Shown: piece by piece, positions 7,801-16,636 of the stretch
How positions within the stretch are numbered: the first letter of the stretch is position 1
Layout: each line of letters opens with the position of its first letter
Virus record (IMG/VR): IMGVR_UViG_3300017917_002759
Span: 1 to 64,000 of that record
Length of the DNA stretch: 64,000 nucleotides
DNA from: a virus
Strand: one strand, 5' to 3'
Notes under the pieces: generated by a model
Told to the model about the DNA's origin: nothing
What the model saw: the letters and a program-made list of their open reading frames with translations, nothing else
Databases searched by the model: none
Position numbers and translations under genes: made by a program

Positions 7801-9516
7801 ATGAGCTGGAAAAAATATTTTACTCCTGTACCAACAGGAAAACAATCAGGTAGTTTAAGCCCAGTAGGCAGTTCTTCAGGAAAGCCAGGTCCAGCACGTT
7901 CAAATTATTCTAGCTTTTTACCAGATGTCTATGCAGGAACGCCAAATCGTGTTGAACGTTATATGCAGTACGATACCATGGACATGGACAGCGAAGTTAA
8001 TGCTGCTCTAGATATTTTAGCAGAATTTTGTTCGCAACAAAACAGAGAAAATAACACACCCTTCCAGATCTTTTTTAAAGGACAGCCAACTTCGACAGAA
8101 GTTAAAATTCTAAAAGAAGGACTACAAAAATGGACTAAGATGCAGCAGTTTGAAACTCGCATCTTTAGGATCATGCGTAACACATTCAAATACGGAGACA
8201 TGTTTTTTATACGTGATCCTGAAACGCAAAAGTGGTTCTATGTAGATCCTGCAAAAGTAGTTAAGATCATTGTAAATGAAAGCGAAGGTAAAAAACCTGA
8301 GCAATATGTTATCCGTGATATCAATATTAATTTTAGAGATCTAGTTGCTACATCTATAGCACCTAACACTAATAATACACCTGCAGGCACAGCATCGTAT
8401 GTTTCGGGAGGAGCATTTGGTCGTGGTATGGTAGGTGCAGCACCTCAACAAACCGGAACTAGATTTTCAACAGGTACGAACGAATTTCCTATTGACGCCA
8501 AGCATGTCATACATCTAAGTCTTAGTGAAGGATTAGACAACAATTATCCTTTTGGTAACAGCTTATTAGAATCAGTTTTTAAAGTCTATAAGCAGAAAGA
8601 ACTGCTCGAAGATGCTATCATTATCTATCGCGTACAACGTGCTCCAGAACGTAGAGTATTTTACGTTGATGTAGGAAACATGCCAGCACACATGGCCATG
8701 CAATTCGTCGAACGTGTAAAAAATGAAATACATCAAAGACGTATTCCAAGCCAAACCGGCGGCGGACAATCTGTAGTTGATGCTAGTTATAACCCACTCA
8801 GTATATCGGAAGACTATTTCTTCCCACAAACCGCAGAAGGTCGTGGATCCAAAGTTGATACATTACCAGGAGGTACTAATCTAGGCGAGATTGACGATTT
8901 AAAATTCTTTACAAATAAATTGTTTAGAGCTTTGCGTATTCCTAGCAGCTACCTGCCAACTGGTCCGGATGACAGCCAGATGGCATTTACTGATGGAAAA
9001 GTAGGAACAGCATACATTCAAGAGTTAAGATTCAACGAATATTGCAAACGCTTACAAAATAGTATTGTAGGTGAGTTTGATACAGAATTTAAATTGTGGT
9101 TGATCAACACTGGCATCACAATCGATAACAGTCTATTTGAATTAAAATTAAATCCACCGCAAAACTTTGCTGCTTATCGTCAAAGTGAATTAGATAATGC
9201 TAGAGTACAGACATTCGCAGCACTACAAGAAGTTCCTTACATGAGCAAGCGTTTTGCTCTTAAACGTTTCTTAGGATTAACACAAGAAGAAATCACAGAA
9301 AACGAAAAACTTTGGAAAGAAGAAAACGGTGCTAAACTTGCAGCCAACCTAGATGCAGCCGCAGAAATGCGATCAGTTGGTGTGAGTCCCGCTGGAATTT
9401 CAGCTGATATGGAAGCACAATCTGCAGAAGCATCACCTGATCTCGCTGCTCAAGCAGAACCTGCTCCGGGCGGTGAAGCCGAAGCCGGTGCAACACCTAC
9501 TACTCCTGCAATATAA
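7801..9516 (+). CDS. 20: Portal vertex protein gp20
   Basis: 571 residues (T4: 524). The family is recognised from SFLPDVYAGTPNRVERY, MDMDSEVNAALDILAEFCSQ and LPGGTNLGEIDDLKFF. The portal dodecamer sits at one head vertex, nucleates prohead assembly and is the DNA channel. The C-terminal 60 residues are Ala/Glu/Pro rich and variable. The start has AGGA 7-8 nt upstream. It opens the head operon, directly behind the tape-measure-like pair, whereas in T4 gene 20 follows 18 and 19; here the sheath and tube genes are about 50 kb away. Confidence 0.93.
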   Translation: MSWKKYFTPVPTGKQSGSLSPVGSSSGKPGPARSNYSSFLPDVYAGTPNRVERYMQYDTMDMDSEVNAALDILAEFCSQQNRENNTPFQIFFKGQPTSTEVKILKEGLQKWTKMQQFETRIFRIMRNTFKYGDMFFIRDPETQKWFYVDPAKVVKIIVNESEGKKPEQYVIRDININFRDLVATSIAPNTNNTPAGTASYVSGGAFGRGMVGAAPQQTGTRFSTGTNEFPIDAKHVIHLSLSEGLDNNYPFGNSLLESVFKVYKQKELLEDAIIIYRVQRAPERRVFYVDVGNMPAHMAMQFVERVKNEIHQRRIPSQTGGGQSVVDASYNPLSISEDYFFPQTAEGRGSKVDTLPGGTNLGEIDDLKFFTNKLFRALRIPSSYLPTGPDDSQMAFTDGKVGTAYIQELRFNEYCKRLQNSIVGEFDTEFKLWLINTGITIDNSLFELKLNPPQNFAAYRQSELDNARVQTFAALQEVPYMSKRFALKRFLGLTQEEITENEKLWKEENGAKLAANLDAAAEMRSVGVSPAGISADMEAQSAEASPDLAAQAEPAPGGEAEAGATPTTPAI

Positions 9517-9518
9517 GA

Positions 9519-9524
9519 TAAATA
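9519..9524 (+). promoter_or_regulatory. Late promoter (TAAATA), leaderless type
   Basis: GATAAATA overlaps the end of the portal gene spacer and ends 4 nt before the ATG at 9529, with no Shine-Dalgarno between. A transcript starting at the usual late distance would have almost no leader. Confidence 0.5.
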
Positions 9525-9528
9525 CAAG

Positions 9529-9774
9529 ATGAAACTTTTAGAATTCTTCTATTTTAACGATCAAAACAACGATTATACCGATGATAAACGGTATGACAGC
9601 AGTCGCGATTCTAATATCGTAGAAAAAGAAGATACAAGAAAAGTTAGACTAACACTAAAAGACATCAATATGCTTCGCAAACAAACAGAAGCACATCAAT
9701 TTGAGCAGGAGTCCGAACTAGAATTTGTAAGACAAATGTATGGACAACCACCTGCAGAACAAGCCGCAGCATAA
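9529..9774 (+). CDS. Small prohead core protein, gp67-like by position
   Basis: 81 residues, highly charged, with KVRLTLKDINMLRK followed by a glutamate-rich helix and MYGQP near the end. Small proteins of this type lie between gp20 and gp21 in marine T4-like phages, where T4 has gp67, a core component cleaved by gp21. The MKLLEFF start echoes the short N-terminal tags seen on other head proteins here but lacks the Glu of the cleavage motif. Assignment rests on synteny and composition. Confidence 0.55.
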   Translation: MKLLEFFYFNDQNNDYTDDKRYDSSRDSNIVEKEDTRKVRLTLKDINMLRKQTEAHQFEQESELEFVRQMYGQPPAEQAAA

Positions 9775-10363
9775 CAGAGCCTTTGTACTAGGTAATGGAC
9801 GTAGCAGATTACGTCTAAAATTAGATCAATTAAGACACTATGCTACAGTGTATGGCTGTAATGCCATATATCGAGAGTACGAGCCTGACTATCTAATCGC
9901 AGTAGATGAAAAGATGGTCAAAGAAATTGATCAAGCAAAATATCAATATAAAAACACAGTTTGGACTAATCCAAACAAAGGTGTGTTAAAAATCCCCTCA
10001 CTTAATTTTTTTAAACCCCACAAAGGCTGGAGTAGCGGGCCTACAGCTTTGTGGCTAGCAGCTTCGCATCAACCCAACGAAATTTATATCTTTGGATTTG
10101 ACTATGAAGGAATCGACCGGCGGGTGAATAATATCTATGCCGATACACCAAATTATAAAAAAAGCACAGATGTGGCTACATACTATGGTAACTGGTTAAA
10201 TCAAACAGAAAAAGTAATTAGGGATAATAAAAATATAAAATTTTATAGAGTTATTGAAATGATGAACTTTAAACCCCCAGCATTGACTCAAATAACCAGC
10301 AACTTTAGTCATATGACTTATGAGGATTTTGCTGAGAGATTTCCAGGAACGATATTTAAATGA
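9740..10363 (+). CDS. Rossmann-fold, glycosyltransferase-like protein (GT42/DUF115 type)
   Basis: 207 residues. FVLGNGRSR near the N terminus looks like the nucleotide-sugar loop of GT42/DUF115-type proteins; GCNAIYREYEPDYLIAVD, SSGPTALWLA and IYIFGFDYEG follow in the order expected of that fold. ATG 9740 overlaps the previous gene by 35 nt in another frame and has no clear ribosome-binding site, so coupling is likely; the domain begins almost at once after it. It sits inside the head-core operon, where T4 has no such gene. It could modify a head protein or be a passenger gene; substrate unknown. Confidence 0.55.
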   Translation: MDNHLQNKPQHNRAFVLGNGRSRLRLKLDQLRHYATVYGCNAIYREYEPDYLIAVDEKMVKEIDQAKYQYKNTVWTNPNKGVLKIPSLNFFKPHKGWSSGPTALWLAASHQPNEIYIFGFDYEGIDRRVNNIYADTPNYKKSTDVATYYGNWLNQTEKVIRDNKNIKFYRVIEMMNFKPPALTQITSNFSHMTYEDFAERFPGTIFK

Positions 10364-10414
10364 TCAAAAACAATCAAAAAAGCGTCATTTAACCCCCTTT
10401 TTTAATCTACGCAG

Positions 10415-10420
10415 TAAATA
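10415..10420 (+). promoter_or_regulatory. Late promoter (TAAATA)
   Basis: TAAATA lies in the 94-bp spacer before the acidic core gene. Unlike the leaderless cases, a strong Shine-Dalgarno GGAGGA (10445-10450) stands 7 nt before ATG 10458. Confidence 0.45.
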
Positions 10421-10457
10421 AAAAAGACAGCTCATAACCATTTTGGAGGATAAAACC

Positions 10458-11285
10458 ATGGCAGATCAAAACAAGATTGCCGAGATGCTAGAGCATCTTG
10501 TCAATGACCAACAAGACAAAGCAGAAGAACTTTTCCACGAGTACATCGTAGAAAAATCACGTGAAATTTACGAAGAATTAATTGAAGCAGAAATCGAAGA
10601 AGAAACTTCTGAAGATGAAGAAGTTGATGAAGCTGCTGAAAAAGACGAAGATAACGAAGACGAAGATCTAGATGAAAATTTTGAAGATCTAGAAGTTATC
10701 GAAGCCGATGACGAAACAGACGATCTAGTTGCTGACGTAGAAGCCGACGACGAAGAAGGTGAAGAAGATGAAGAAGGCGACGAAGAAGGTGCCGAAGAAG
10801 ACGAATCTTTAGAAGATCGTGTTATGGATCTAGAAGATCACATGGCAGAACTAGAAGCAGAATTTGCTAAACTTCAAAGCGAAGAAGAAGGCGAGCCATT
10901 CCATGGCGGCGATGAAGAAATGAAAGACGAATTTGAATTAGGTGGTATGGATCAAATTGAAGATCTAGAAACCGTTCGTGAATATGTTGAAAAAGTTGCA
11001 CCAGCAAAAATGGGCGACAACGGCGCTAACGCTAAGAGCGTAGTTGCTGGCAAGAACGATATGGGTGGCACTACTGCTAACATCGCTAAAGGCGGTGAAA
11101 GCAATAGCGGTGGAACTAAAGGTGGTCTAGCAAATCCAAGTCCTAAAGAAGACAATGCAGGTAACATTAATGTTCCTGGTGGAAAAGCTGGTTCTGCATT
11201 TAGTAAGAAAGAGCCGGGTCACGGCGCAGAAAAGAAAGGCGCAGCCGAACAAGCTGACAACAAACAAAGTCTTTTCCGCAAGTGA
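10458..11285 (+). CDS. Acidic prohead core/scaffold protein (gp68 position)
   Basis: 275 residues from ATG 10458, chosen because GGAGGA precedes it ideally; the frame extends back to a TTG inside that site. Residues about 35-160 are extremely rich in Glu and Asp with coiled-coil-like heptads (LEDRVMDLEDHMAELEAEF). The second half is Gly/Lys/Asn rich and probably disordered. Its position between gp20/67 and gp21 and its composition fit a removable core protein degraded during head maturation, like T4 gp68. Sequence identity to gp68 cannot be shown by eye. Confidence 0.55.
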   Translation: MADQNKIAEMLEHLVNDQQDKAEELFHEYIVEKSREIYEELIEAEIEEETSEDEEVDEAAEKDEDNEDEDLDENFEDLEVIEADDETDDLVADVEADDEEGEEDEEGDEEGAEEDESLEDRVMDLEDHMAELEAEFAKLQSEEEGEPFHGGDEEMKDEFELGGMDQIEDLETVREYVEKVAPAKMGDNGANAKSVVAGKNDMGGTTANIAKGGESNSGGTKGGLANPSPKEDNAGNINVPGGKAGSAFSKKEPGHGAEKKGAAEQADNKQSLFRK

Positions 11286-11299
11286 TTGGAGCGAACTAG

Positions 11300-11935
11300 G
11301 TGAAAAACTATCTAAGAGAAAATCTGAGTTTCGACCAAGCTGGTCTGGTCCTTGAAAGTACCGAAGACGATGGGGGTAAAAAGACTCTGCATTTAAATGG
11401 TATTTGCATCCAAGGAGATATCAGAAATGCTAATCAGAGAGTCTATCCGTCCTCTGAAATTAGTAGGGCTGTCAAAACTGTCAATGAACAGATTGCAGGC
11501 GGTTACTCAGTTCTTGGTGAAGTTGATCACCCTGCGGACTTACGTATAAACCTAGACCGTGTCAGTCACATGATGACAAAAATGTGGATGGACGGTCCTA
11601 ATGGTTATGGAAAGATGAAGATTCTACCAACTCCTATGGGAATGCTAATTCAAACCATGTTGGAGAGTGGAGTCAAACTAGGCGTATCGAGCAGAGGTTC
11701 GGGCAATGTAGCTGAAGACGGTAGTGGCAAAGTCAGTGACTTTGAAATCATTACTGTTGATATAGTTGCTCAACCATCAGCTCCAGGTGCTTACCCAACC
11801 CCAGTTTATGAACACTTGATGAATCAAACAGGTGGATACCAGGCATTTAATATAGCAAGGGAAGTTCAAGGCGATCCAAAGGCACAAAAATACATAGCAG
11901 AAAGTCTCAAGAAAATCATCTTGGGGCTCAAATAA
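11300..11935 (+). CDS. 21: Prohead core protease gp21
   Basis: 211 residues, starting at GTG 11300 with GGAG at 11288-11291. VLGEVDHPAD contains the catalytic His (H77) and GVSSRG (128-133) the nucleophilic Ser of the T4 gp21 family of serine proteases. It is assembled into the core and, once the head is complete, cuts core proteins, gp23 and internal proteins after (L/I)-x-E motifs. It lies between the acidic core gene and gp22 as in T4. Several proteins in this window carry N-terminal motifs fitting its specificity. Confidence 0.93.
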   Translation: MKNYLRENLSFDQAGLVLESTEDDGGKKTLHLNGICIQGDIRNANQRVYPSSEISRAVKTVNEQIAGGYSVLGEVDHPADLRINLDRVSHMMTKMWMDGPNGYGKMKILPTPMGMLIQTMLESGVKLGVSSRGSGNVAEDGSGKVSDFEIITVDIVAQPSAPGAYPTPVYEHLMNQTGGYQAFNIAREVQGDPKAQKYIAESLKKIILGLK

Positions 11936-11950
11936 CAGTAGGAGAATCAC

Positions 11951-13045
11951 ATGCTAGATTTTGTAAAACAATTATTTGAAAATAATGTGATTTCCGAAGA
12001 AATGAAATCGGAAATTGAATCCGCTTGGCAAAGCAGAATTCAAGAAAACCGTGACCAAGTTACTGCAGAACTTCGTGAAGAATTTGCTCAGAAATATGAG
12101 CATGACAAGACTGCTATGGTTGAAGCCGTTGATAAAATGATCCAAGATCGTCTAAGCGCAGAGCTATCTGAGCTAGCAGAAGATCGTAATCAGCTTATCG
12201 AAGCTAAGGCCAAGTATGCTAAGAAAATGAAAGCTGATGCTAAGAAAATGGAAGAATTCGTTCTACGTAAATTAGCAACAGAACTATCAGAATTACACGA
12301 AGACCGCAAATCTGTAGCAGACAATTTTGCTAAACTAGAGAGCTTCATCGTAGGTGCTCTAGCCAAAGAAATCGCAGAATTCCACGCAGACAAGAAAGAC
12401 CTAGCTGAAACAAAAGTCAAACTTGTACGCGAAAGCAAAGCAAAATTTGAACAAGTTCGTAAGGACTTTATCGTTAAGTCATCTAAGATTGTAGAAGGCG
12501 TAGTTTCTAAAACTCTACGTACTGAAATGTCTCAGTTGAAAGAAGATATTGAAGCTGCTCGTAAGAATGATTTTGGTCGTAGAATTTTTGAAAGCTTCGC
12601 AAGCGAATACGCATCTAGCCACTTAAACGAGAAGAGTGAAACAGCTAAACTTTTAAAAGTTATTGCTGATAAAGAAGCTCAACTCGCAGAGGCTAAGACT
12701 GCCGTAGCTGAAAAAGCATCATTAGTTGAAAGCAAGGAAAAAGAAATCCGTATCGCACAAGATATGGCAGCTCGTAAAGAAGTCATGAGCGAATTACTTA
12801 ATCCGTTAGCTGGAGATAAAAAAGCAGTAATGTCAGAGTTGCTAGAATCTGTAGCAACAGACAAATTACGAGGAGCATACGACAAGTATTTGCCAGCTGT
12901 AATGGCCGGCGAGGCTCCAAAGAAGAAGGCATTGGTAGAAGGCAAAGAAGTCACAGGCAATAAAGAGGCAACTCATATCGGCAGCACTGAGGAAAAGGGC
13001 GCCGAAATTTTCACAATCCGCAAGCTCGCGGGACTTAAAGTTTAA
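11951..13045 (+). CDS. 22: Prohead scaffolding core protein gp22
   Basis: 364 residues, almost entirely helical and charged, with many (L/A)-x-E sites that gp21 could cut. Starts with MLDFVKQLFENNVISEEM; TAGGAG precedes the ATG. The long coiled-coil pattern is typical of the major core component of T4-like proheads (T4: 269 residues), around which gp23 polymerises. Ends with FTIRKLAGLKV, 11 nt before gp23. Position and composition both support the call. Confidence 0.88.
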   Translation: MLDFVKQLFENNVISEEMKSEIESAWQSRIQENRDQVTAELREEFAQKYEHDKTAMVEAVDKMIQDRLSAELSELAEDRNQLIEAKAKYAKKMKADAKKMEEFVLRKLATELSELHEDRKSVADNFAKLESFIVGALAKEIAEFHADKKDLAETKVKLVRESKAKFEQVRKDFIVKSSKIVEGVVSKTLRTEMSQLKEDIEAARKNDFGRRIFESFASEYASSHLNEKSETAKLLKVIADKEAQLAEAKTAVAEKASLVESKEKEIRIAQDMAARKEVMSELLNPLAGDKKAVMSELLESVATDKLRGAYDKYLPAVMAGEAPKKKALVEGKEVTGNKEATHIGSTEEKGAEIFTIRKLAGLKV

Positions 13046-13056
13046 GGAGAACTAAT

Positions 13057-14226
13057 ATGTCAGAACTACTCGAGTCACGCTGGCAGGAAACCAAAGAGGC
13101 ACTATTAGAAGGCCTTCAAGGAACTCGTCGTTCAGTAATGGCCACTACTCTTGAAAATACCCGCAAGTATTTGTCTGAGTCTGCCACTGCTGGTGCTACT
13201 TCTGCCGGTAACGTTGCAACCCTAAATCGTGTGATCCTTCCAGTGATCAGACGTGTGATGCCCACGGTCATCGCTAATGAACTAGTTGGCGTACAGCCAA
13301 TGACTGGTCCAGTTGGTCAGATCCATACCCTACGTGTTCGCTATGCTGATACATTCAGCGGCAGCACTGGCGGTTCTACAACAGCTGGTGAAGAGGCACT
13401 AAGCCCATTCAAGATCGCTGAAGGCTATTCTGGTGCATCGCCAGGTAAAGCTGCTGCTACAGCCGCTTTAGAAGGTGCTGCAGGTAACAAGATGAGCATT
13501 CAGATCCTCAAGCAAACAGTCGAAGCTAAGACACGTAAGTTGTCAGCTCGCTGGACATTTGAGGCTGCTCAAGATGCACAAGCTCAACAAGGCATTGACA
13601 TCGAAGCAGAAATCATGGCTGCTCTTGCACAAGAGATCACAGCTGAGATCGATCAAGAAGTTCTACGTAGCCTAGCTACACTAGCAGGATCTCAGAACCA
13701 AGTTGCTTATAACCAAGCAACTGTTTCTGGTACAGCCACATTCGTTGGTGACGAGCATGCAGCTCTAGCAGTTGCTATCAATCGTGTTGCTAACGTAATC
13801 GCTCAGCGCACACGTCGTGGTGCTGGTAACTGGGCAGTTGTTAGCCCAACAGCATTAACAATTCTTCAAAGTGCTACAACTTCTGCATTCGCAAGAACTA
13901 CAGAAGGCACATTCGAAGCACCTACAAACACCAAGTTTGTTGGTACATTGAACAACGCAATGAAGATCTATGTTAATACCTACGCTGAGAACGATACTGT
14001 TCTAGTTGGTTACAAAGGTTCTAGCGAATCTGATGCAGCAGCATTCTATTGCCCATACATTCCATTGATGAGCAGCGGTGTTGTTCTAGATCCAAGCACA
14101 TTTGAGCCAGTAGTTAGCTTCATGACCAGATATGGTTATGTTGAACTAACAAATACTGCTTCATCTCTTGGTAACGCAGCAGACTACCTAGGTACTGTTA
14201 CAATCAGTAACGCTTCATTTACCTAA
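13057..14226 (+). CDS. 23: Major capsid protein gp23
   Basis: 389 residues, shorter than T4 gp23 (521), as in many marine T4-like phages. Recognised from VILPVIRRVMPTVIANELVGVQPM, split here as VILPVIRRVMP and ELVGVQPMTGP, plus ARWTFEAAQD, QRTRRGAGNW and a C-terminal SFMTRYGY. Forms the capsid hexamers. L39-S40-E41 just after the charged N-terminal segment is a plausible gp21 cleavage site. AAGGAG gives a strong ribosome-binding site, and a strong terminator follows. Codon choice is noticeably richer in C-ending codons than the fibre genes, as expected for an abundant protein. Confidence 0.95.
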   Translation: MSELLESRWQETKEALLEGLQGTRRSVMATTLENTRKYLSESATAGATSAGNVATLNRVILPVIRRVMPTVIANELVGVQPMTGPVGQIHTLRVRYADTFSGSTGGSTTAGEEALSPFKIAEGYSGASPGKAAATAALEGAAGNKMSIQILKQTVEAKTRKLSARWTFEAAQDAQAQQGIDIEAEIMAALAQEITAEIDQEVLRSLATLAGSQNQVAYNQATVSGTATFVGDEHAALAVAINRVANVIAQRTRRGAGNWAVVSPTALTILQSATTSAFARTTEGTFEAPTNTKFVGTLNNAMKIYVNTYAENDTVLVGYKGSSESDAAAFYCPYIPLMSSGVVLDPSTFEPVVSFMTRYGYVELTNTASSLGNAADYLGTVTISNASFT

Positions 14227-14252
14227 TCAAAGGTCAAACGTTTTTACGTTTC

Positions 14253-14279
14253 AAAAAGGCTCTTCGGAGCCTTTTTGTT
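14253..14279 (+). terminator. Rho-independent terminator after gp23
   Basis: Stem AAAAAGGCTC (14253-14262) / GAGCCTTTTT (14267-14276) with a TTCG tetraloop and a T-rich tail. Closes the head operon. Confidence 0.9.
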
Positions 14280-14284
14280 TGACT

Positions 14285-14290
14285 TAAATA
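14285..14290 (+). promoter_or_regulatory. Late promoter (TAAATA), leaderless type
   Basis: TAAATA directly after the gp23 terminator and 7 nt before ATG 14298; no Shine-Dalgarno. Confidence 0.5.
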
Positions 14291-14297
14291 CCAGACT

Positions 14298-14567
14298 ATG
14301 AAAGTACAATCCGATAAAGATTTTTTAGAGTTAAGAAATCAATTTCATATTTGGCGAAAACGCTTTCCTATGTTTCGGCATGATGTTAATCAGATCGAAA
14401 ATATCATAGAAAATCACATACAACAATACAGCATAGCACTAGTCCATTATCGTCAAACTAAAAGTCGTTCCTGTTTAGAAAAAGCACAAAAAGAATTAGA
14501 CGAAATTAACAGAGTCGTCGCAACTGTAGAAAAGTTAGAACTGATGGCTATGCTCAGTAGAAGCTAA
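14298..14567 (+). CDS. Small helical protein, function unknown
   Basis: 89 residues, predicted all-helical and basic (FHIWRKRFPMFRHDVNQIE). No family is recognised. It stands alone between the gp23 terminator and another late promoter whose TAAATA overlaps its stop codon. Late timing suggests a virion or assembly role, which is inference. Confidence 0.6.
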   Translation: MKVQSDKDFLELRNQFHIWRKRFPMFRHDVNQIENIIENHIQQYSIALVHYRQTKSRSCLEKAQKELDEINRVVATVEKLELMAMLSRS

Positions 14568-14570
14568 ATA
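14565..14570 (+). promoter_or_regulatory. Late promoter (TAAATA) overlapping a stop codon
   Basis: The first three bases are the TAA stop of the preceding gene. The leader to ATG 14640 is about 65 nt and contains a GC-rich hairpin GCGG/CCGC (14591-14601) and the palindrome TAGGCCTA, unusual for this AT-rich genome. Confidence 0.45.
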
Positions 14571-14639
14571 AAGTATCTAGAATGATTTATGCGGTACCCG
14601 CCGCGTAGGCCTAGAACGCTCATAATAAAGGAGAAAACA

Positions 14640-15074
14640 ATGGGACGTCCATTAAAGAAAGATGTACTTGGTACAAACGTTATTCGATCATTTGCAAGTA
14701 CGCAAGCAGGTATTAAACTTCAAGGTTTCTTTACCGCAGACAGCGGTCTTCAAACAGATTATCAAATTGTTAAACAGCGAGGCAAAAGTACTTTTGTAGT
14801 TATGCGCCAAGCCACAGACAATTTTACCGATTCAGAAAGCATTCCAGGAAGTATTACAGCAACGAACCTAAGAGTAGGTAAGTTAGTATCTGGCCAACCA
14901 GCAGCTAACGGAGAAATCCGTATGTTAGGTTATACCGATCCAGGTGTAGATGGCTCAGCTGTTGCTGTCGCTAAAATTACTAAACGTATTGCTACTGATT
15001 TCAGCGGCAATCGTTATACATGGTATCTAGATGACGATTCATCTACTGATGTTCTTGTATTAACAGCAGTCTAA
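14640..15074 (+). CDS. Putative structural protein, function unknown
   Basis: 144 residues from ATG 14640, which has AAGGAG at 14628-14633; an upstream in-frame ATG at 14589 lacks such a site and would add a chain translated from the GC-rich leader. Starts MGRPLKKDVLGT, then a beta-rich domain with TDYQIVKQRGKSTFVVM and AVAKITKRIATDF. I have the impression that similar short proteins occur among virion proteins of marine T4-like phages, but name no family. It heads a run of tail-fibre-like genes with 14-nt spacing to the next. Confidence 0.65.
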   Translation: MGRPLKKDVLGTNVIRSFASTQAGIKLQGFFTADSGLQTDYQIVKQRGKSTFVVMRQATDNFTDSESIPGSITATNLRVGKLVSGQPAANGEIRMLGYTDPGVDGSAVAVAKITKRIATDFSGNRYTWYLDDDSSTDVLVLTAV

Positions 15075-15088
15075 TTTGAGATTAACAA

Positions 15089-16627
15089 ATGAGTCAGGTA
15101 TTACAAACTAGTTGCGATTATAAAATCAAAACCCAAGCAGGCGGAACTATCACGCTCGATACAACACCTGCTGCCGGTAATAATGGTACTGTGAGAATTA
15201 CAGGAAACTTATTAGTCGAAGGTGAGCAATTAACTATTAATACCTCGGACTTGTTTGTTGAAGATAACATTATTAGATTAAACATCGGTGAAACAGGGGA
15301 TGGAGTAACCGAGGTATATTCTGGCATTGAAATTGACAGAGGGTTCATGCCAGATAGTTCTAGAAATCTTTTTGCTACATTTTGGTATAACGAAAGCACA
15401 GATTCTTGGGAAATTGCCGAACAATCCGGAGGTCCGTCACCGGTTGTTAAGTTTGATAATAGCACATTAAAATTAAAAAGAATCACAACCAATCCCACTA
15501 CAGACGAAGGTGATTTGACTTTGATAGGTAGTGGTACTGGAGTAGTTAAAGTTCTCGGTACTACTAATTATGAAAATCAAGTAACCAATGATGATGATAT
15601 TCCTAACAAAAGATATGTTGATCTAACAGTAAGAAACAGAGAACCAGCTAATAAGATACAGCGTGATAATACTTTTGTTATTGTACAAGATGTTAATGGC
15701 GGTGCTAGCGGTCGAGCAGTATTAGGTGTTCTTGAAGGAGTTATTAATCAAGGCGGTACTAACTACGAAGTAGGTGATCTATTATATCTAACTTCAGGTA
15801 CATATAGTTCTCCCGCAGTATGGGAAGTAACTGGAGTAAATGTATCTACAGGTGCTGTTGAAACTATAATACCTATCGATCAAGGTAATTACACAGAATT
15901 GTCTGTGACAAACACTAGCGCACCTACAACAACTAACAGCACTAACGGTGCCGGTGCAACACTAGATTTAGAGTGGGAAGTAAAAGCTGTTGAAATTTTA
16001 AGTGGCGGAAATGACTACGAATCTGCAGCGGTGTTTATCAGTTTTAACCCTTTAGCTTTAGAATCACAAGCTACTGCTACTGCGATTATTGACACTAATC
16101 CATTGTCTGACACTTTTAGACAGATTACAGGAATCACAGTTACCGCAGGCGGCGAATATTTTGCGATGCCTACTGTTACTTTTTCAGCAGGGTCGCCTAC
16201 AGCATTTACAGAAAGTCAAGTTACTGTAACAGTTGAAAATTCTACATCAGCAATTTTTTATCAAAATAGAGTTGAGATAGGCAGTTTAGAAATCATAGAC
16301 AATGCTATTGTCACTAAAGCTGGTAGATCAAATGATAATATCGTTTTAGATCCTAACGGTACTGGTAAGGTAGAAATTAATTACGGTCTTCAATTAAACA
16401 ATGCTAATTTTGCTTTAACCGCAGTATCTGGATCTAGTATTGTATTTGGTGATACGCCTAATGTAGGTGAAAGCGGAGTTTTTTATAATAACTCACAGCA
16501 AGAAACTAGATGGAACCAATGGGTTATCAGCAATTCAAATTATGATGCATCGAATCTAGCAGCATATCCTGCTAAAAATGAATTAATAAGTAAGAATAAA
16601 GCACTTGTAATGAGTATGTTATTCTAA
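15089..16627 (+). CDS. Modular fibre/structural protein with GxxY beta repeats
   Basis: 512 residues. The N-terminal third has the fibre module GNLLVEGEQLTI, FVEDNIIRLNIGE and SGIEIDRG, common in marine phage fibres. The middle holds three short repeats of the type GGTNYEVGD, GGNDYESAA and GGEYFAMPTV, shared with the 329-residue and 3,544-residue proteins of this window. The C-terminal part (GRSNDNIVLDPNGTGKVEI) matches modules in the two large beta-helix fibres. Likely a trimeric virion appendage. Ribosome-binding site weak; ends 9 nt before the next gene. Confidence 0.6.
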   Translation: MSQVLQTSCDYKIKTQAGGTITLDTTPAAGNNGTVRITGNLLVEGEQLTINTSDLFVEDNIIRLNIGETGDGVTEVYSGIEIDRGFMPDSSRNLFATFWYNESTDSWEIAEQSGGPSPVVKFDNSTLKLKRITTNPTTDEGDLTLIGSGTGVVKVLGTTNYENQVTNDDDIPNKRYVDLTVRNREPANKIQRDNTFVIVQDVNGGASGRAVLGVLEGVINQGGTNYEVGDLLYLTSGTYSSPAVWEVTGVNVSTGAVETIIPIDQGNYTELSVTNTSAPTTTNSTNGAGATLDLEWEVKAVEILSGGNDYESAAVFISFNPLALESQATATAIIDTNPLSDTFRQITGITVTAGGEYFAMPTVTFSAGSPTAFTESQVTVTVENSTSAIFYQNRVEIGSLEIIDNAIVTKAGRSNDNIVLDPNGTGKVEINYGLQLNNANFALTAVSGSSIVFGDTPNVGESGVFYNNSQQETRWNQWVISNSNYDASNLAAYPAKNELISKNKALVMSMLF

Positions 16628-16636
16628 GGAACAGAA

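Noticed and set aside
10952-11167. 71-residue minus-strand frame inside the acidic core gene
   Set aside because: Antisense shadow with no start signals.
14589-14639. Upstream start for the 144-residue protein
   Set aside because: ATG 14589 lacks a ribosome-binding site and would translate the structured GC-rich leader; ATG 14640 has AAGGAG.
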